From the NCBI GenBank assembly GCA_903858275.1, contig CAIOIC010000136.1, positions 62,001-126,000 of the forward strand: a stretch of DNA of 64,000 nucleotides, given 5' to 3'. Positions within the stretch are counted from its first letter, which is position 1. Every line of letters starts with the position of its first letter. The notes beneath the pieces were generated by a model. That model had not been told where the DNA came from, made no database searches, and saw only the letters and a program-made list of their open reading frames with translations. Position numbers and translations under genes: made by a program. Shown piece by piece: positions 35,713-44,936 of the stretch. This DNA is from an uncultured Verrucomicrobia subdivision 3 bacterium. Lineage in GTDB: Bacteria > Verrucomicrobiota > Verrucomicrobiia > Limisphaerales > UBA11358.

Positions 35713-38550
35713 TTATTTTTGTATTTCCACTTCGTAAAGCATGCGGGCTTTGCCGTCGGCTGAGACGGATAGGGGAATTGTGAGTGTGCCCGCGGTGGTG
35801 ATCTTCACGGGGACTTCACTCAAACGCTTGCCGGTGACAGCGAGGGAATAAACTTTCGCCTTGCTGGCGTTGGCCAGGCGCAACGTGATGGCCGCCTTGC
35901 CGGCCCGGACAAGATGTGGCAGGTGACCCCACGCCAGCAGCACCTGAAGCGTGCGGTCGCCATAGCGGATATCGGTGTTTTGCAGGTCAGTTAGATGGGT
36001 GACCAAAAGCTGTTGGCTGGTGGAAATGGGTTTTCCATCAAGGCTGCTGACCCAGACGGTCGCATCGGTGTCGAGAATTTCAATGCTCGCGGCGCGCGTT
36101 TCAATCTTTCGTCCGGCGGGCGCAAATCCGCCGGCGGTCAGCGGCGTGTCGAGCGTAAGAATGTTTTCCGGCGCATCAATCGTGACCTCCCCGTTCTCGT
36201 TCTGAAACCGTTTCTTGTCGAATTGGGTGCGGTTGTTGGCGGGCAGCCACTGACGTTCCTGCAGCGTGTTGAGAATGGTTTTTCCGGTGTCGCTTTTCAT
36301 CGCCACGCCGGTGAAAGGCAAAGAGAGGGTGTCGGGTGCGGATTTAGTGTTGATGCTCCAGCCCACGCGGGTTAGCCAGGCCAGCCCCATCCAGGAAGGC
36401 GTCTTGTCGCAGGAAGTGTTTGCTGAGCGCAGCAAATCATTCGCATTGGCGGTGAGCGCAACGGCGTGTTTGGCCGGCTGGATGTCGCCGCGCAAAAACA
36501 GGCAGAGGCTGGCGCGTTCGGCGGCCATGTTCAGCGGATCACTGGCGATGTCGAAGTAGTTCATGGCGCTGGGGCGGTTGACGCTTTCACGGCTGTGGCT
36601 GTAGGCGAAACGCCACAGGCCGTCCCAATCCTGCACGGCGCCCAGCGCTCCGGTGAGGATGCCGCCGACGCCGCGAAAACGGCCGGGGCTGGAGTAGTTG
36701 AATTCGGTGATCGTGAACGGTTTGCCGAACACGCGCGTGAAAGCACAGGCGTTTCCTCCCCGCGCGCCTCCGGCGATCGGGCTGGTGTTGGGGCAGCTTG
36801 ACGGCAGCGCCCAGGGCCGCTCGATAAAATTGGGGTGGTCGACGTAAAAATGATCATCCACATAATCAAAGTCACCGCGCACCGCCTGCATCTGGACGGG
36901 GTTGTGCCATGCGTTGCAATCGGTCAGCAACGCTTGGCAGTGCAGCTCATCCCGCAGAAACTTTTTGGTGCGCTGGTAAAAATCGCGTTCGATTTCAGCC
37001 AGAAAGGTGTTGAAGGTGGTGGAGCCCGGTCCAGTGCCGTAGATGTTTTGAAACGGCACGTTGCCTTTCGCGGGATTCTGCTCGTCGCTTAAGTTGCCGA
37101 GCGCGCGTTTCAGTTCGGCGCGGTCGGGATAGCGGGCCGCGAGCCAGCGGTTCCACGCGCGCAGCCAGTCCTCGCGCAGCTTGCCTTTGAGTTTGGCGAT
37201 AAAATTGCCGGGGTTGTCTTCATTGATAAGGCTCAACCACGCCAGCGCCGGATCGCTGGCATAACGGAGTTTGGTGTAGGGGTTTTCGTGGCTGAGCAGC
37301 GCGCGGGCGAAAGTTTTGAAGTTTTCGAATGCACGGTCATTGACGTGGGCGGCCATCTTGAATTCATCCATGCCGATGTTGCCCGTTTCGCCGTCGTAAA
37401 CGTCACTCATCGCCACCGGGCGCGATACAAACAAATCGGTCGTGACGTAAATGCCGCGTTTTTTGAGCGCCGCAAACAAATAATCCAACTGGTCCAGTTT
37501 TTCGGGAACAAATTGTCCGGCGTTGCCCGGCCCGCGCTTGACCAGTTCGCTTTCGTAGTGGTGGATGCGCACGGAATTATAGCCGATGCGAACCAGCCGG
37601 TCGGCCAGTTGATCCGCGTCTTCATGCTTCAGGTATTGCGCCGTAAAGCAGAGGTTGATGCCGTAAAAGCGTGCCGGAGTTTGCGCGCGGCGTTCAAAGG
37701 CAAATTTGCCTTGCGGGGTGACAATGACCCGGCCGAACTGTCCCGCTGGCGCATGGCGCGGGATCACGCTGCTGAAGTCGAGGGCGGAGCCGGTCTCGAT
37801 GTCTAGGCTGGCTTCCAGCGGCAGCCATTGCTCGCTGGCGCGGATTGTCACCGGGCCGTCTTCTTCAAGTTTCACGCCATCCGGCGCGCTCAGCACCAGA
37901 TTCAGGGCCATTGTGTGACCAGCTGGCCGGTTTTCCGTTGCCTTTGCCGACTCGATGCGCACGGCAAATGTTTCGCCCCATTGACGGTCGTCCTGAACGA
38001 GCACGCGGGTGGGTTCGGCAAAATCCAGCCTAAATGATGCGCCGTCGGGTGTGGTGAACTGCAACAATTTTGTTGTCGCAGACCAAAGTTGGATGTTTGA
38101 AAGCTGCGCTGGGAATGCCATCTCTTTGCCATCGGCGGAAAACTTTCCGCCCGCCCATAGCGGCGACGGGAGAATCAACGAGACGTTCAAGCTGTTCAGC
38201 TTCAAGTCTCGTTGCGGGGTCAGCTTATACTCAAATCGCACACCGTCGGTTTGTGCTGCCGTCCGCAACTCCGCCTCCACGATCGCACCGCTGGGAGTTG
38301 GAATCTGGCCGCGATGCACGCCGTTGCTGACGCTGTTGCCGGACTTGCCGGTGTTGAGAGTCGCTCCGCGCCACGGCACCTCAAACAGGCTGGGACTCAT
38401 TACTCCCACTTCCTTCCCATCGCGCTCCAGTCGCATGTGGCCGGCTGGCGAGACGACGGCTGTCCAGCGATTTGGCGTTGCGGCCTGGATGTTTCCAGCA
38501 AATATGACGGCCGAAATGGCGATAAGCAGAATGGGCTTCACGATAAACAT
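35713..38550 (-). CDS. Exported clan GH-A glycoside hydrolase
   Basis: The 945-residue protein starts at ATG 38550, where a signal peptide begins (MFIVKPILLIAISAVIFAGN); the longer frame adds an unlikely leader. Residues about 30-290 form a beta-rich N-terminal region. The middle (residues about 290-690) is a TIM barrel: RFYGINLCFTAQYL, YNSVRIHHYES and the acid/base Glu in LAWLSLINEDNPGN. The nucleophile is likely the Glu in FTITEFNYSSPGRFR. A C-terminal beta domain follows. The pattern suits GH5-related beta-glycosidases or beta-galactosidases; family and substrate are unresolved. It is last in the fucosidase operon. Confidence 0.82.
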   Translation of the reverse strand: MFIVKPILLIAISAVIFAGNIQAATPNRWTAVVSPAGHMRLERDGKEVGVMSPSLFEVPWRGATLNTGKSGNSVSNGVHRGQIPTPSGAIVEAELRTAAQTDGVRFEYKLTPQRDLKLNSLNVSLILPSPLWAGGKFSADGKEMAFPAQLSNIQLWSATTKLLQFTTPDGASFRLDFAEPTRVLVQDDRQWGETFAVRIESAKATENRPAGHTMALNLVLSAPDGVKLEEDGPVTIRASEQWLPLEASLDIETGSALDFSSVIPRHAPAGQFGRVIVTPQGKFAFERRAQTPARFYGINLCFTAQYLKHEDADQLADRLVRIGYNSVRIHHYESELVKRGPGNAGQFVPEKLDQLDYLFAALKKRGIYVTTDLFVSRPVAMSDVYDGETGNIGMDEFKMAAHVNDRAFENFKTFARALLSHENPYTKLRYASDPALAWLSLINEDNPGNFIAKLKGKLREDWLRAWNRWLAARYPDRAELKRALGNLSDEQNPAKGNVPFQNIYGTGPGSTTFNTFLAEIERDFYQRTKKFLRDELHCQALLTDCNAWHNPVQMQAVRGDFDYVDDHFYVDHPNFIERPWALPSSCPNTSPIAGGARGGNACAFTRVFGKPFTITEFNYSSPGRFRGVGGILTGALGAVQDWDGLWRFAYSHSRESVNRPSAMNYFDIASDPLNMAAERASLCLFLRGDIQPAKHAVALTANANDLLRSANTSCDKTPSWMGLAWLTRVGWSINTKSAPDTLSLPFTGVAMKSDTGKTILNTLQERQWLPANNRTQFDKKRFQNENGEVTIDAPENILTLDTPLTAGGFAPAGRKIETRAASIEILDTDATVWVSSLDGKPISTSQQLLVTHLTDLQNTDIRYGDRTLQVLLAWGHLPHLVRAGKAAITLRLANASKAKVYSLAVTGKRLSEVPVKITTAGTLTIPLSVSADGKARMLYEVEIQK

Positions 38551-38609
38551 CGTATTAGTCGGGGTGTTTTGAAGCAAGGACGCTAAGCTGGCGGATACTG
38601 CCGGAAACT

Positions 38610-39350
38610 TTACGCCGATTTGCCGGTTTCCAACAGGTGAGCCATCGGCGTCCAAGAGCCGTTGCCGGGCACTAGTGGGTTGAGGCAGGGTTCGGTGTGG
38701 GTCCACCAGCGCCGTGTGACAGGGTCGGCAGCCATGGCGGCATCGTCTGCTGCCTTGTCGCTGCCAACATATTCGCAGTAGGTGAAGAGGAGAAGTTCAG
38801 CGCCCAATTCGATCAGAAACGTGACCCAGTAGCGGAAGTGACTGCGTCCCATCTGATCAACCACGCCCGGCCAATTGGTTTGATGCAACGTCCGGTAGGT
38901 CAATTCACATTCCGGCTTGAGCGACGACATGAGTCCGAGTCGGGCAATCGGTCGGCCACCGGCCGGAAGCGGCAAGGTCGGTCCAATTGCGTTCATAAGT
39001 TCCATCCGCAGCCACAGCCGGCCGGCAGCCGCCGCCCGCGGATGGGCTTCCAGATGCTCTGAAAGCGTGGCGAACCACACGTCGGCATCCATCACGCTGG
39101 AAAGGGCTTCCACCTCCGCCATCGCTGTCCCTTGATATTCGAGGAAGGTAAATAAACAGGTCCGCTCGCCAATGGTCCGCATGAACATGTTTAAGTTGAT
39201 GATCCGAAGGGAAGCGAGCCGCGCGGAGAGATTGGCAGGGGCCGTTTTCATCCGGGCGGTCAGGGCCGCCTCGCTGCCTCGGCGAACCAGGGCAATCAGT
39301 CCGACCCGGCGGAAGTTTTCTGCATAAAGACGGTTTTCGTATGGTGACAT
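38610..39350 (-). CDS. Tandem L-rhamnose mutarotase-like protein
   Basis: The 246-residue protein contains two RhaM-type domains. The second (residues about 134-240) is well conserved: GLMSSLKPECELTYRTLHQTNWPGV keeps Tyr and His, followed by LLFTYCEYVGSD and DPVTRRWWTHTEPCLNPL. The first (residues about 14-115) keeps the fold pattern (CLFTFLEYQG) but has lost the Tyr-xx-Leu-His motif, reading LTARMKTAPANLSARL. So probably only the second half is catalytic. It may act on L-rhamnose or L-fucose; fucose mutarotase activity fits the surrounding fucosidases. It lies 27 bases after the nucleotidyltransferase gene. Confidence 0.82.
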   Translation of the reverse strand: MSPYENRLYAENFRRVGLIALVRRGSEAALTARMKTAPANLSARLASLRIINLNMFMRTIGERTCLFTFLEYQGTAMAEVEALSSVMDADVWFATLSEHLEAHPRAAAAGRLWLRMELMNAIGPTLPLPAGGRPIARLGLMSSLKPECELTYRTLHQTNWPGVVDQMGRSHFRYWVTFLIELGAELLLFTYCEYVGSDKAADDAAMAADPVTRRWWTHTEPCLNPLVPGNGSWTPMAHLLETGKSA

Positions 39351-39377
39351 GACAGGTTGTGGTGACGGTGTTTGAAA

Positions 39378-40196
39378 TTAAAAGCCGCGCAAATCCGTGC
39401 TGCTCCGCTTGGGTAAGCCGGGGGCGGGGGTGCGTTTGAGGACGAGATATTCCATGCCCATCTCCGCGCAATACTCGCGCTTGCCGCCCTTGTCGCCGTC
39501 TTCGTTGACGACGTAAATATCCGGCTTCAAACGGCGGATTTCCGGGTCGGCGTCCACCCAGCCGGAGCCGGTGGTGATGAGTGCCTGCTTTACATATTTG
39601 ATCGAGCCGACGACATAGCGCCGCTCGGCCTCGCACAACAGCGGATGGCCTTCGCCTTTCAGTAGCCGCACATTGGCGTCATTGCCGAGGCAGACGTAAA
39701 GATCGCCGTAAGCCGAAGCTTCTTCCGTAAAGCGGACGTGGCCGGAGTGAAACCAGTCGTAACACCCCGTTGCGATAACTTTCTTTTTTCCGGGTAGGGA
39801 AGGCATCGGTGGCGGCTCGGGAAAACCTTTCAGATCCTCCGCCGTGAAGACCCGGTAGGCGATTTTGTTTTCGGCCGCGAATTGGTTGCGGGCGGCGTTT
39901 GCCATCTCTACGATATCCACCCAAATATCAGCGCGAAGGTTTTTTGGTAGCGTATCGGAATCAATGCACGTCTCGGCGGTAACCACGTTTTTGACGTAGC
40001 GAACGGCCTTTAGAAAATAATTCCGTTCCGCCAAAGGAAGTTTGGGCGTTTTGCCGGTAAACTTTTCTACCGTTGCATCCGGCCAGAGTAGCACGGTCAG
40101 TTCACCGAGCTTGGCGGATTCTTCAAGAAAACGCAGGTCGCGTGATTTGATGTCGTCGAAACCACCGCTGACGATGACGCTTTTGACAAAGTTCAT
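39378..40196 (-). CDS. Tandem cytidylyltransferase-fold nucleotidyltransferase
   Basis: The 272-residue protein has two nucleotidyltransferase folds in a row. The C-terminal one (residues about 138-272) is intact: ATGCYDWFHSGHVRFTEEAS contains the HxGH motif as HSGH, and KRSST near the end stands for the usual ISSTR signature. The N-terminal one starts IVSGGFDDIKSRDLRFLEES, where the same position reads KSRD, so HxGH is lost. Such enzymes join a sugar or polyol phosphate to CMP, AMP or GMP. Next to a GHMP-type kinase and a GDP-sugar epimerase, it may activate a sugar 1-phosphate. It overlaps the upstream fucosidase gene by 4 bases. Confidence 0.85.
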   Translation of the reverse strand: MNFVKSVIVSGGFDDIKSRDLRFLEESAKLGELTVLLWPDATVEKFTGKTPKLPLAERNYFLKAVRYVKNVVTAETCIDSDTLPKNLRADIWVDIVEMANAARNQFAAENKIAYRVFTAEDLKGFPEPPPMPSLPGKKKVIATGCYDWFHSGHVRFTEEASAYGDLYVCLGNDANVRLLKGEGHPLLCEAERRYVVGSIKYVKQALITTGSGWVDADPEIRRLKPDIYVVNEDGDKGGKREYCAEMGMEYLVLKRTPAPGLPKRSSTDLRGF

Positions 40197-41752
40197 TTGA
40201 TTTTCAAAGCGAAGGCGATTTTGCCTTCAAATTTTTCCGGCAAGGTCACCTGCAGGCCAGCTTCGTCGCGAGTGAACTTTAGCTTGCCACCGCCCACCAG
40301 CCGGACGCTGCCAATTTTGCCCGGCCAGTTTGCGGAATTTGCCGCCAGTGACTTCACTGTGACTTGGCCGTCTTTGGGGATTCCCAGCACGATGGCATAA
40401 AGCGTTTTGCCGTCCTTCGACTGCGTGAAGCGGATATCCCGCGCGCCAAATGTGAAGTCTTCCTTGAAATGGCCGCCCGCCACCTTGGTGTCGCCTTCGC
40501 CGTAAAGCAGCCACGGTCGGGTTTCGAAAATAGCCTGGCCGTTCACCCTCATCCAGGACGCGATTTCCGCGAGCAACTGTTCCACCTCGGGGTCGATCGA
40601 ACCGTCGGGGCGCTGAACGACGTTCAGTAACATATTGCCGTTCTTGCTGACCACATCCACCAGCGTGTGAATCACCCACTTTGGCGAGCGATACATTGTG
40701 CCCGTGTCTTTGGTCTTCCAGTTTTTGTTGTAAAACCAATCGCCGATGGAGGTGTCGGTCTGCCACGGTTCGGGTTTGATGCTGGAAAGTCCGCCGCGCT
40801 CCACATCCTGCACCCCGATACCCTCGACGTAGTCACCGTGACCGGGGCTCGTGCGCCAGTCTTTCAAACAATATACCGCCTCTAATTTTCCGCGATGGTC
40901 GGATTTGTTGGCGTTGTAATAATGAGCCAGCAGTGTCCGGCCGGTCTCGCCAAAAGGTAGCGCGCCGTCAGAGTAGAGCAGGTCGGGTTTGTAGTCATCC
41001 ACGAGTTGTTTGATGCGGGTGAACCACTGCTGATGCCAGCGTGGGTCGGTGCTATACCAAGCCGTGTCGCCCGGCGCGGCAGGCCAATGGTAGAGGTTCT
41101 GCCATTTCGGATCGGCGCCATCGTAGGACACGCCCGCTAGCGGGCCGTTGGTGTCCTTTCCATGGCTCGGCTGCCACCAGGTAAAACTCGCGCCAAGATG
41201 CTCTGAGACGCCGAACTTCAAACCCTGTTTCCGCGCGGCCTTTTGCCATTCTCCGACCACATCCCGCCGCGGCCCCATGTTAATGGCATTCCATTGGTGG
41301 GACTTGTCGTTCCAGAGCGAGAAGTTGTCATGATGGGACCCCATGCTGACGAAATATTTCGCACCAGCCTGCTTGTAAAGCGCCATCAGTCGGTCTGGAT
41401 TCCACTTTTCGGCCTTCCACAACGGAATGATATCCTTCCAGCCGTTGGTCGAAGCATGGCCGTAATTGGTGAGATGGTGTTGATACTGGCCGCGCGGATT
41501 GCTTTGCACATACATGTGCTTGGCATACCAGTCCCCAGCCATCGGCACGGCTTGCGGCCCCCAGTGCGACCAGATGCCGAACTTCGCGTCGCGGAACCAT
41601 TCCGGCGTCTGATAATTCGTGAGCGAATTCCAGTTGGCCTTGAACGGGCCCTCGGCAATCGGCGGGAGTTTCAGCGGATTGGTTTGGGCGACGGCTGCGG
41701 CGAGTGATAAGCCCAGCAGCAGTGCGGTGAATTGAATTTTGCCAGGTTTCAT
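40193..41752 (-). CDS. Exported alpha-L-fucosidase, GH29 (copy 1)
   Basis: The 519-residue protein starts at ATG 41752 with a signal peptide (KIQFTALLLGLSLAAAVAQ). GH29 features are WFRDAKFGIWSHWGPQAVP, YFVSMGSHHDNFSLW and the predicted nucleophile Asp in KPDLLYSDGALPFG. A C-terminal beta-sandwich ends with FEGKIAFALKIK. It removes alpha-L-fucose, or similar L-sugars such as L-galactose, from glycans outside the cytoplasm. The N-terminal mature sequence PLKLPPIAEGPFKA is shared with copy 2, so these two arose by tandem duplication. It overlaps the nucleotidyltransferase gene by 4 bases. Confidence 0.93.
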   Translation of the reverse strand: MKPGKIQFTALLLGLSLAAAVAQTNPLKLPPIAEGPFKANWNSLTNYQTPEWFRDAKFGIWSHWGPQAVPMAGDWYAKHMYVQSNPRGQYQHHLTNYGHASTNGWKDIIPLWKAEKWNPDRLMALYKQAGAKYFVSMGSHHDNFSLWNDKSHQWNAINMGPRRDVVGEWQKAARKQGLKFGVSEHLGASFTWWQPSHGKDTNGPLAGVSYDGADPKWQNLYHWPAAPGDTAWYSTDPRWHQQWFTRIKQLVDDYKPDLLYSDGALPFGETGRTLLAHYYNANKSDHRGKLEAVYCLKDWRTSPGHGDYVEGIGVQDVERGGLSSIKPEPWQTDTSIGDWFYNKNWKTKDTGTMYRSPKWVIHTLVDVVSKNGNMLLNVVQRPDGSIDPEVEQLLAEIASWMRVNGQAIFETRPWLLYGEGDTKVAGGHFKEDFTFGARDIRFTQSKDGKTLYAIVLGIPKDGQVTVKSLAANSANWPGKIGSVRLVGGGKLKFTRDEAGLQVTLPEKFEGKIAFALKIK

Positions 41753-41765
41753 TGATTTGTTTGGT

Positions 41766-43397
41766 TCAAGATGGAATTTTAAAGGCCAGAGCGGTCTGGC
41801 TGGGTAGTTTTTCCGGCAGCGCAATGTGCAGGCCGGCTTCATCGCGCGTGAATTTTAATTTTCCTGAATTCCCCAGCATTTTGACGTTGCCAATCTTGCC
41901 GGGCCAGTTTGTCAAACCGCTCGCCAGTGACTTGAAGGTGACTTTGCCGTCCTTGGGAATTTCGAGCACGATGGCATAAAGCGTCTTGCCATCCTTGGAC
42001 TGCGTGAACCGGATATCCTCCGCCGTGAACGGCTTTTTCGACACATCCGTCTGGCCGTCAAAACGGCCTTTTTCCACCGCGACGGTGGAGGGGCCTTCGC
42101 CATAAACCTTCCACGGACGCGTTGCGTAAATCGCGTCGCCATTCACCTTCAGCCACGCGCCGATTTCACTGACGATCTTGATCTCGTCCGCATCCGGCTG
42201 GCCGTCGCGCTGGAGCGGCACGCTCAGCATCAGATTGCCGTTTTTGCTGACAATATCCGCCAGCATCCGCACCACGGAGGCGGCGGATTTGTATTTGTGT
42301 TTTTTGAAGATGTCCTGGTTGTAATGCCATGAGCCGATGCAGGTGTCCGTCTGCCATGGCTGCGGTAAAATGCCTTCCGCCTTGCCGCGCTCGATGTCAT
42401 AGACCATCGTCCGGCGCTGCATTTCGTTAAGGATTTTATTGTTCATCACGGCTTCATTCCGGCCGTGCCGCTTGATGCTGGAATTGTAAAAATGCGCGGC
42501 GAGGTTCAAGCCGACTTCATCCGTGACACCCCAAAACGGCAGCACGCTGTCATCGAAGTAAATCTGGTCAGGCTGGTAATCGTCCCAGAGCTGCTGGGTG
42601 CGCTTAAAAAACTTTTCCATGTAAGCCGCGTCGGGGGTGCTGCTGCCCTTGGCCGGATCCCAGCGCCAATCCAGTTTGATGCCGGGCTTGTGGTTTTGCG
42701 CGTAAAGTTCCTGCGGATCGAGGCCATCCCACCATTTTCCATTGCCGTCGGCTTTGGTCAATTTGCCATCGTAAGGCACGCCGGCGAGCGGGCCGTTGGT
42801 GTCCATGCCCTGCGCCGGTTCATACCACGACCACGCATGCGAGGCGTGGACACTCACGCCAAAGCGCAGTCCGTTTTTGCGCGCCGCCTTGGTCCAGCCG
42901 CCCACCAAATCCTTGCGCGGTCCGACGGCGACGGAATTCCACGGCTGATATTTGGAATTGTAAAGGTCAAGGTTGTCGTGGTGGTTCGCCAGCGCCATGA
43001 AATATTTCGCGCCGTTTTCCTTGTAGAAGGCGAGCAGCTTGTCGGGATTGAAATTCGCCGCCTGCCACTGATGTATCACGTCCTTGAAACCGTTGGTGGA
43101 CTGATGGCCGTATTCGACGCGGTGCAAATTAAAATCGCTATGGCCGGGAATATACATGTTGCGCGCATACCAGTCGCCATGTTCTGGTTCGCACTGCGGT
43201 CCCCAGTGCGCCCAGATGCCGAACTTGGCGTCCCGGAACCATTCCGGCGTCTGGTAATTCGTGAGCGAGTTCCAGTCCGCCTTGAACGGCCCCTCGGCGA
43301 TCGGCGGCAGTTTTAAGGAATTGTTTTGGGCAACCGCCGTTGCAAGCGACACTCCCAGCAACAATGTTGCAATTAACTGATGATTTATTTTTCTCAT
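41766..43397 (-). CDS. Exported alpha-L-fucosidase, GH29 (copy 2)
   Basis: The 543-residue protein has a signal peptide (LIATLLLGVSLATAVAQ). It shares the mature start SLKLPPIAEGPFKADWN and the motif WFRDAKFGIWAHWGPQ with copy 1. The predicted nucleophile is the first Asp in QPDQIYFDDSVLPFWG, where copy 1 has YSDG, so the active-site surroundings differ. There is a long central insertion (KADGNGKWWDGLDPQELYAQ). The C-terminal domain resembles copy 1 (DIRFTQSKDGKTLYAIVL). Different loops suggest a different linkage or substituent. It is 13 bases from copy 1. Confidence 0.93.
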   Translation of the reverse strand: MRKINHQLIATLLLGVSLATAVAQNNSLKLPPIAEGPFKADWNSLTNYQTPEWFRDAKFGIWAHWGPQCEPEHGDWYARNMYIPGHSDFNLHRVEYGHQSTNGFKDVIHQWQAANFNPDKLLAFYKENGAKYFMALANHHDNLDLYNSKYQPWNSVAVGPRKDLVGGWTKAARKNGLRFGVSVHASHAWSWYEPAQGMDTNGPLAGVPYDGKLTKADGNGKWWDGLDPQELYAQNHKPGIKLDWRWDPAKGSSTPDAAYMEKFFKRTQQLWDDYQPDQIYFDDSVLPFWGVTDEVGLNLAAHFYNSSIKRHGRNEAVMNNKILNEMQRRTMVYDIERGKAEGILPQPWQTDTCIGSWHYNQDIFKKHKYKSAASVVRMLADIVSKNGNLMLSVPLQRDGQPDADEIKIVSEIGAWLKVNGDAIYATRPWKVYGEGPSTVAVEKGRFDGQTDVSKKPFTAEDIRFTQSKDGKTLYAIVLEIPKDGKVTFKSLASGLTNWPGKIGNVKMLGNSGKLKFTRDEAGLHIALPEKLPSQTALAFKIPS

Positions 43398-43409
43398 TTG
43401 CAGTTTTTG

Positions 43410-44933
43410 TTATGGCTGTTTGTTCTGTTTCGGAGATGCGTCGTCAGGTAGGGTTTCAGAAAGATTTCCCCATGGTTCGGATTCCACCTTGAATGCGTAG
43501 GCCTGTTTGCAGGGGCGTTTCGTTTCATTCTGCATCTCCTTTGGCATTTCAATGACGGCGGCGTCACCTTCCCGATGCCATTTTAAATCCTGATCTAAGC
43601 CGAGCATTCGAATTGCTGAACCATCCCTCGGTTTTACCAGGCTGGTTTTCAATGTTTCACCGGGCCATTTGAGGCTGATGATGTAGGTGCATTTTTTGTC
43701 TTTGGTGCGGGTGAAGCGCAGGTCGTTACCTTCGTGATAGCGGAGATAAGGGCGCGTGGCGAAAATGGCTTCGCCGTTCACCTTCAGCCAGTCGCCAACG
43801 TAATTGACATTGTCGATCATCTCCTGCTGAAACCTGCCGTCAGGTCCCGGGCCGTAGCCGGCCTGGAAATTGCCGCCCTTGGCAACGATGTCAATCAGGC
43901 TTTGCAGAATCCATTCCCGCGATTTGAATTCCCCATGTTCGTGATAGGAAAATCCGCCGCCGCATTGATAGATCACCTGCCACGGGCGTTTGACCTTGTT
44001 CGGGTCGTCGGGAATCTTTTGTTCCGGTGTCTCGTAGTCACCATACTGGTCGATACCGCGATTGCGGAGCATGATGTTTGGTTGCAGGCTGCGCGCCAGC
44101 TTGGCCACGCCATAGGCATCGGGTTGGGCTTCCTTGCCCCAGTGCATATCCAGGCAAAGCGTGTCAATCAGGCCGTATTGGGTCAGCAACTCGGTTATCT
44201 GGTCGCGCTCCTTTTGGATGAATGCCGCCCAGCGCCGAGGATCGTCTGACTTCTTGGTGAAGGTTCCGTCCTGCCAGAAGTTGCGAACCCACTGGTTGTC
44301 CCAGCCAAAATCCCAGTCGTGCCAGTCAATGTGCGAGTAATAAAGACTGACGCCCAGATGGTGCGCGCGCCCAGCTTGGACCAGTTCTCTGACGATGTCG
44401 CGCTGGAACGGTGTTTCCGCGATGCTGAAATGGTTGGTCACCTCCGTGAACGTGCCGTCGGCATTCTTGCGGAATCCTCGCTGCAGCGTTTTGGTCGGCC
44501 ACATACAGAAACCCTCGTGGTGCTTCGTCGTGAAGGAAAAATATTTCATGCCGGCGCGCTGCATGATCTCCATCCATTCATCGGCATTGAAATTGGTGGG
44601 GTTGAATTCCTGGTAGGAGGCGTAGTAATTCTTCAGCCACTCCTTGTCTTGTGCATGGGCCTTGATGACCCATGAGGCATCGCCACCGCTGTTGCCGAAC
44701 ATGCAATATAGCCCCCAGTGGATGCGCAGCCCCCATTTTAGATCCTGCCAGCGCTCCACCGCCGCCTCGCCGGCGTGGACGTAATCGGCATCCACGCCGC
44801 AGTAAGCGGAGTATTTTTCCTGCAAACGCTGTTCCTCCGCCTGCGTTATCGAAGCGCCAGTCACAGCAGCATCAGCCGCGGCGAGCGACAGCCCCAGCAG
44901 CAACGCGGTGAGTTTGCTTGGGTTCAGTTTCAT
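43410..44933 (-). CDS. Exported alpha-L-fucosidase-like protein, GH29 (copy 3, divergent)
   Basis: The 507-residue protein has a signal peptide (SKLTALLLGLSLAAADAA) similar to copy 1 but a divergent body. GH29 traits remain: LKWGLRIHWGLYCMFG, YFSFTTKHHEGFCMWPT and the likely nucleophile Asp in IDTLCLDMHWGKEA. The long N-terminal stretch before the barrel (TQAEEQRLQEKYSAYCG) is not in the other copies. Substrate may be a modified fucose or another L-sugar. It follows the kinase gene by 3 bases, the tightest spacing in the operon. Confidence 0.88.
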   Translation of the reverse strand: MKLNPSKLTALLLGLSLAAADAAVTGASITQAEEQRLQEKYSAYCGVDADYVHAGEAAVERWQDLKWGLRIHWGLYCMFGNSGGDASWVIKAHAQDKEWLKNYYASYQEFNPTNFNADEWMEIMQRAGMKYFSFTTKHHEGFCMWPTKTLQRGFRKNADGTFTEVTNHFSIAETPFQRDIVRELVQAGRAHHLGVSLYYSHIDWHDWDFGWDNQWVRNFWQDGTFTKKSDDPRRWAAFIQKERDQITELLTQYGLIDTLCLDMHWGKEAQPDAYGVAKLARSLQPNIMLRNRGIDQYGDYETPEQKIPDDPNKVKRPWQVIYQCGGGFSYHEHGEFKSREWILQSLIDIVAKGGNFQAGYGPGPDGRFQQEMIDNVNYVGDWLKVNGEAIFATRPYLRYHEGNDLRFTRTKDKKCTYIISLKWPGETLKTSLVKPRDGSAIRMLGLDQDLKWHREGDAAVIEMPKEMQNETKRPCKQAYAFKVESEPWGNLSETLPDDASPKQNKQP

Positions 44934-44936
44934 TTT

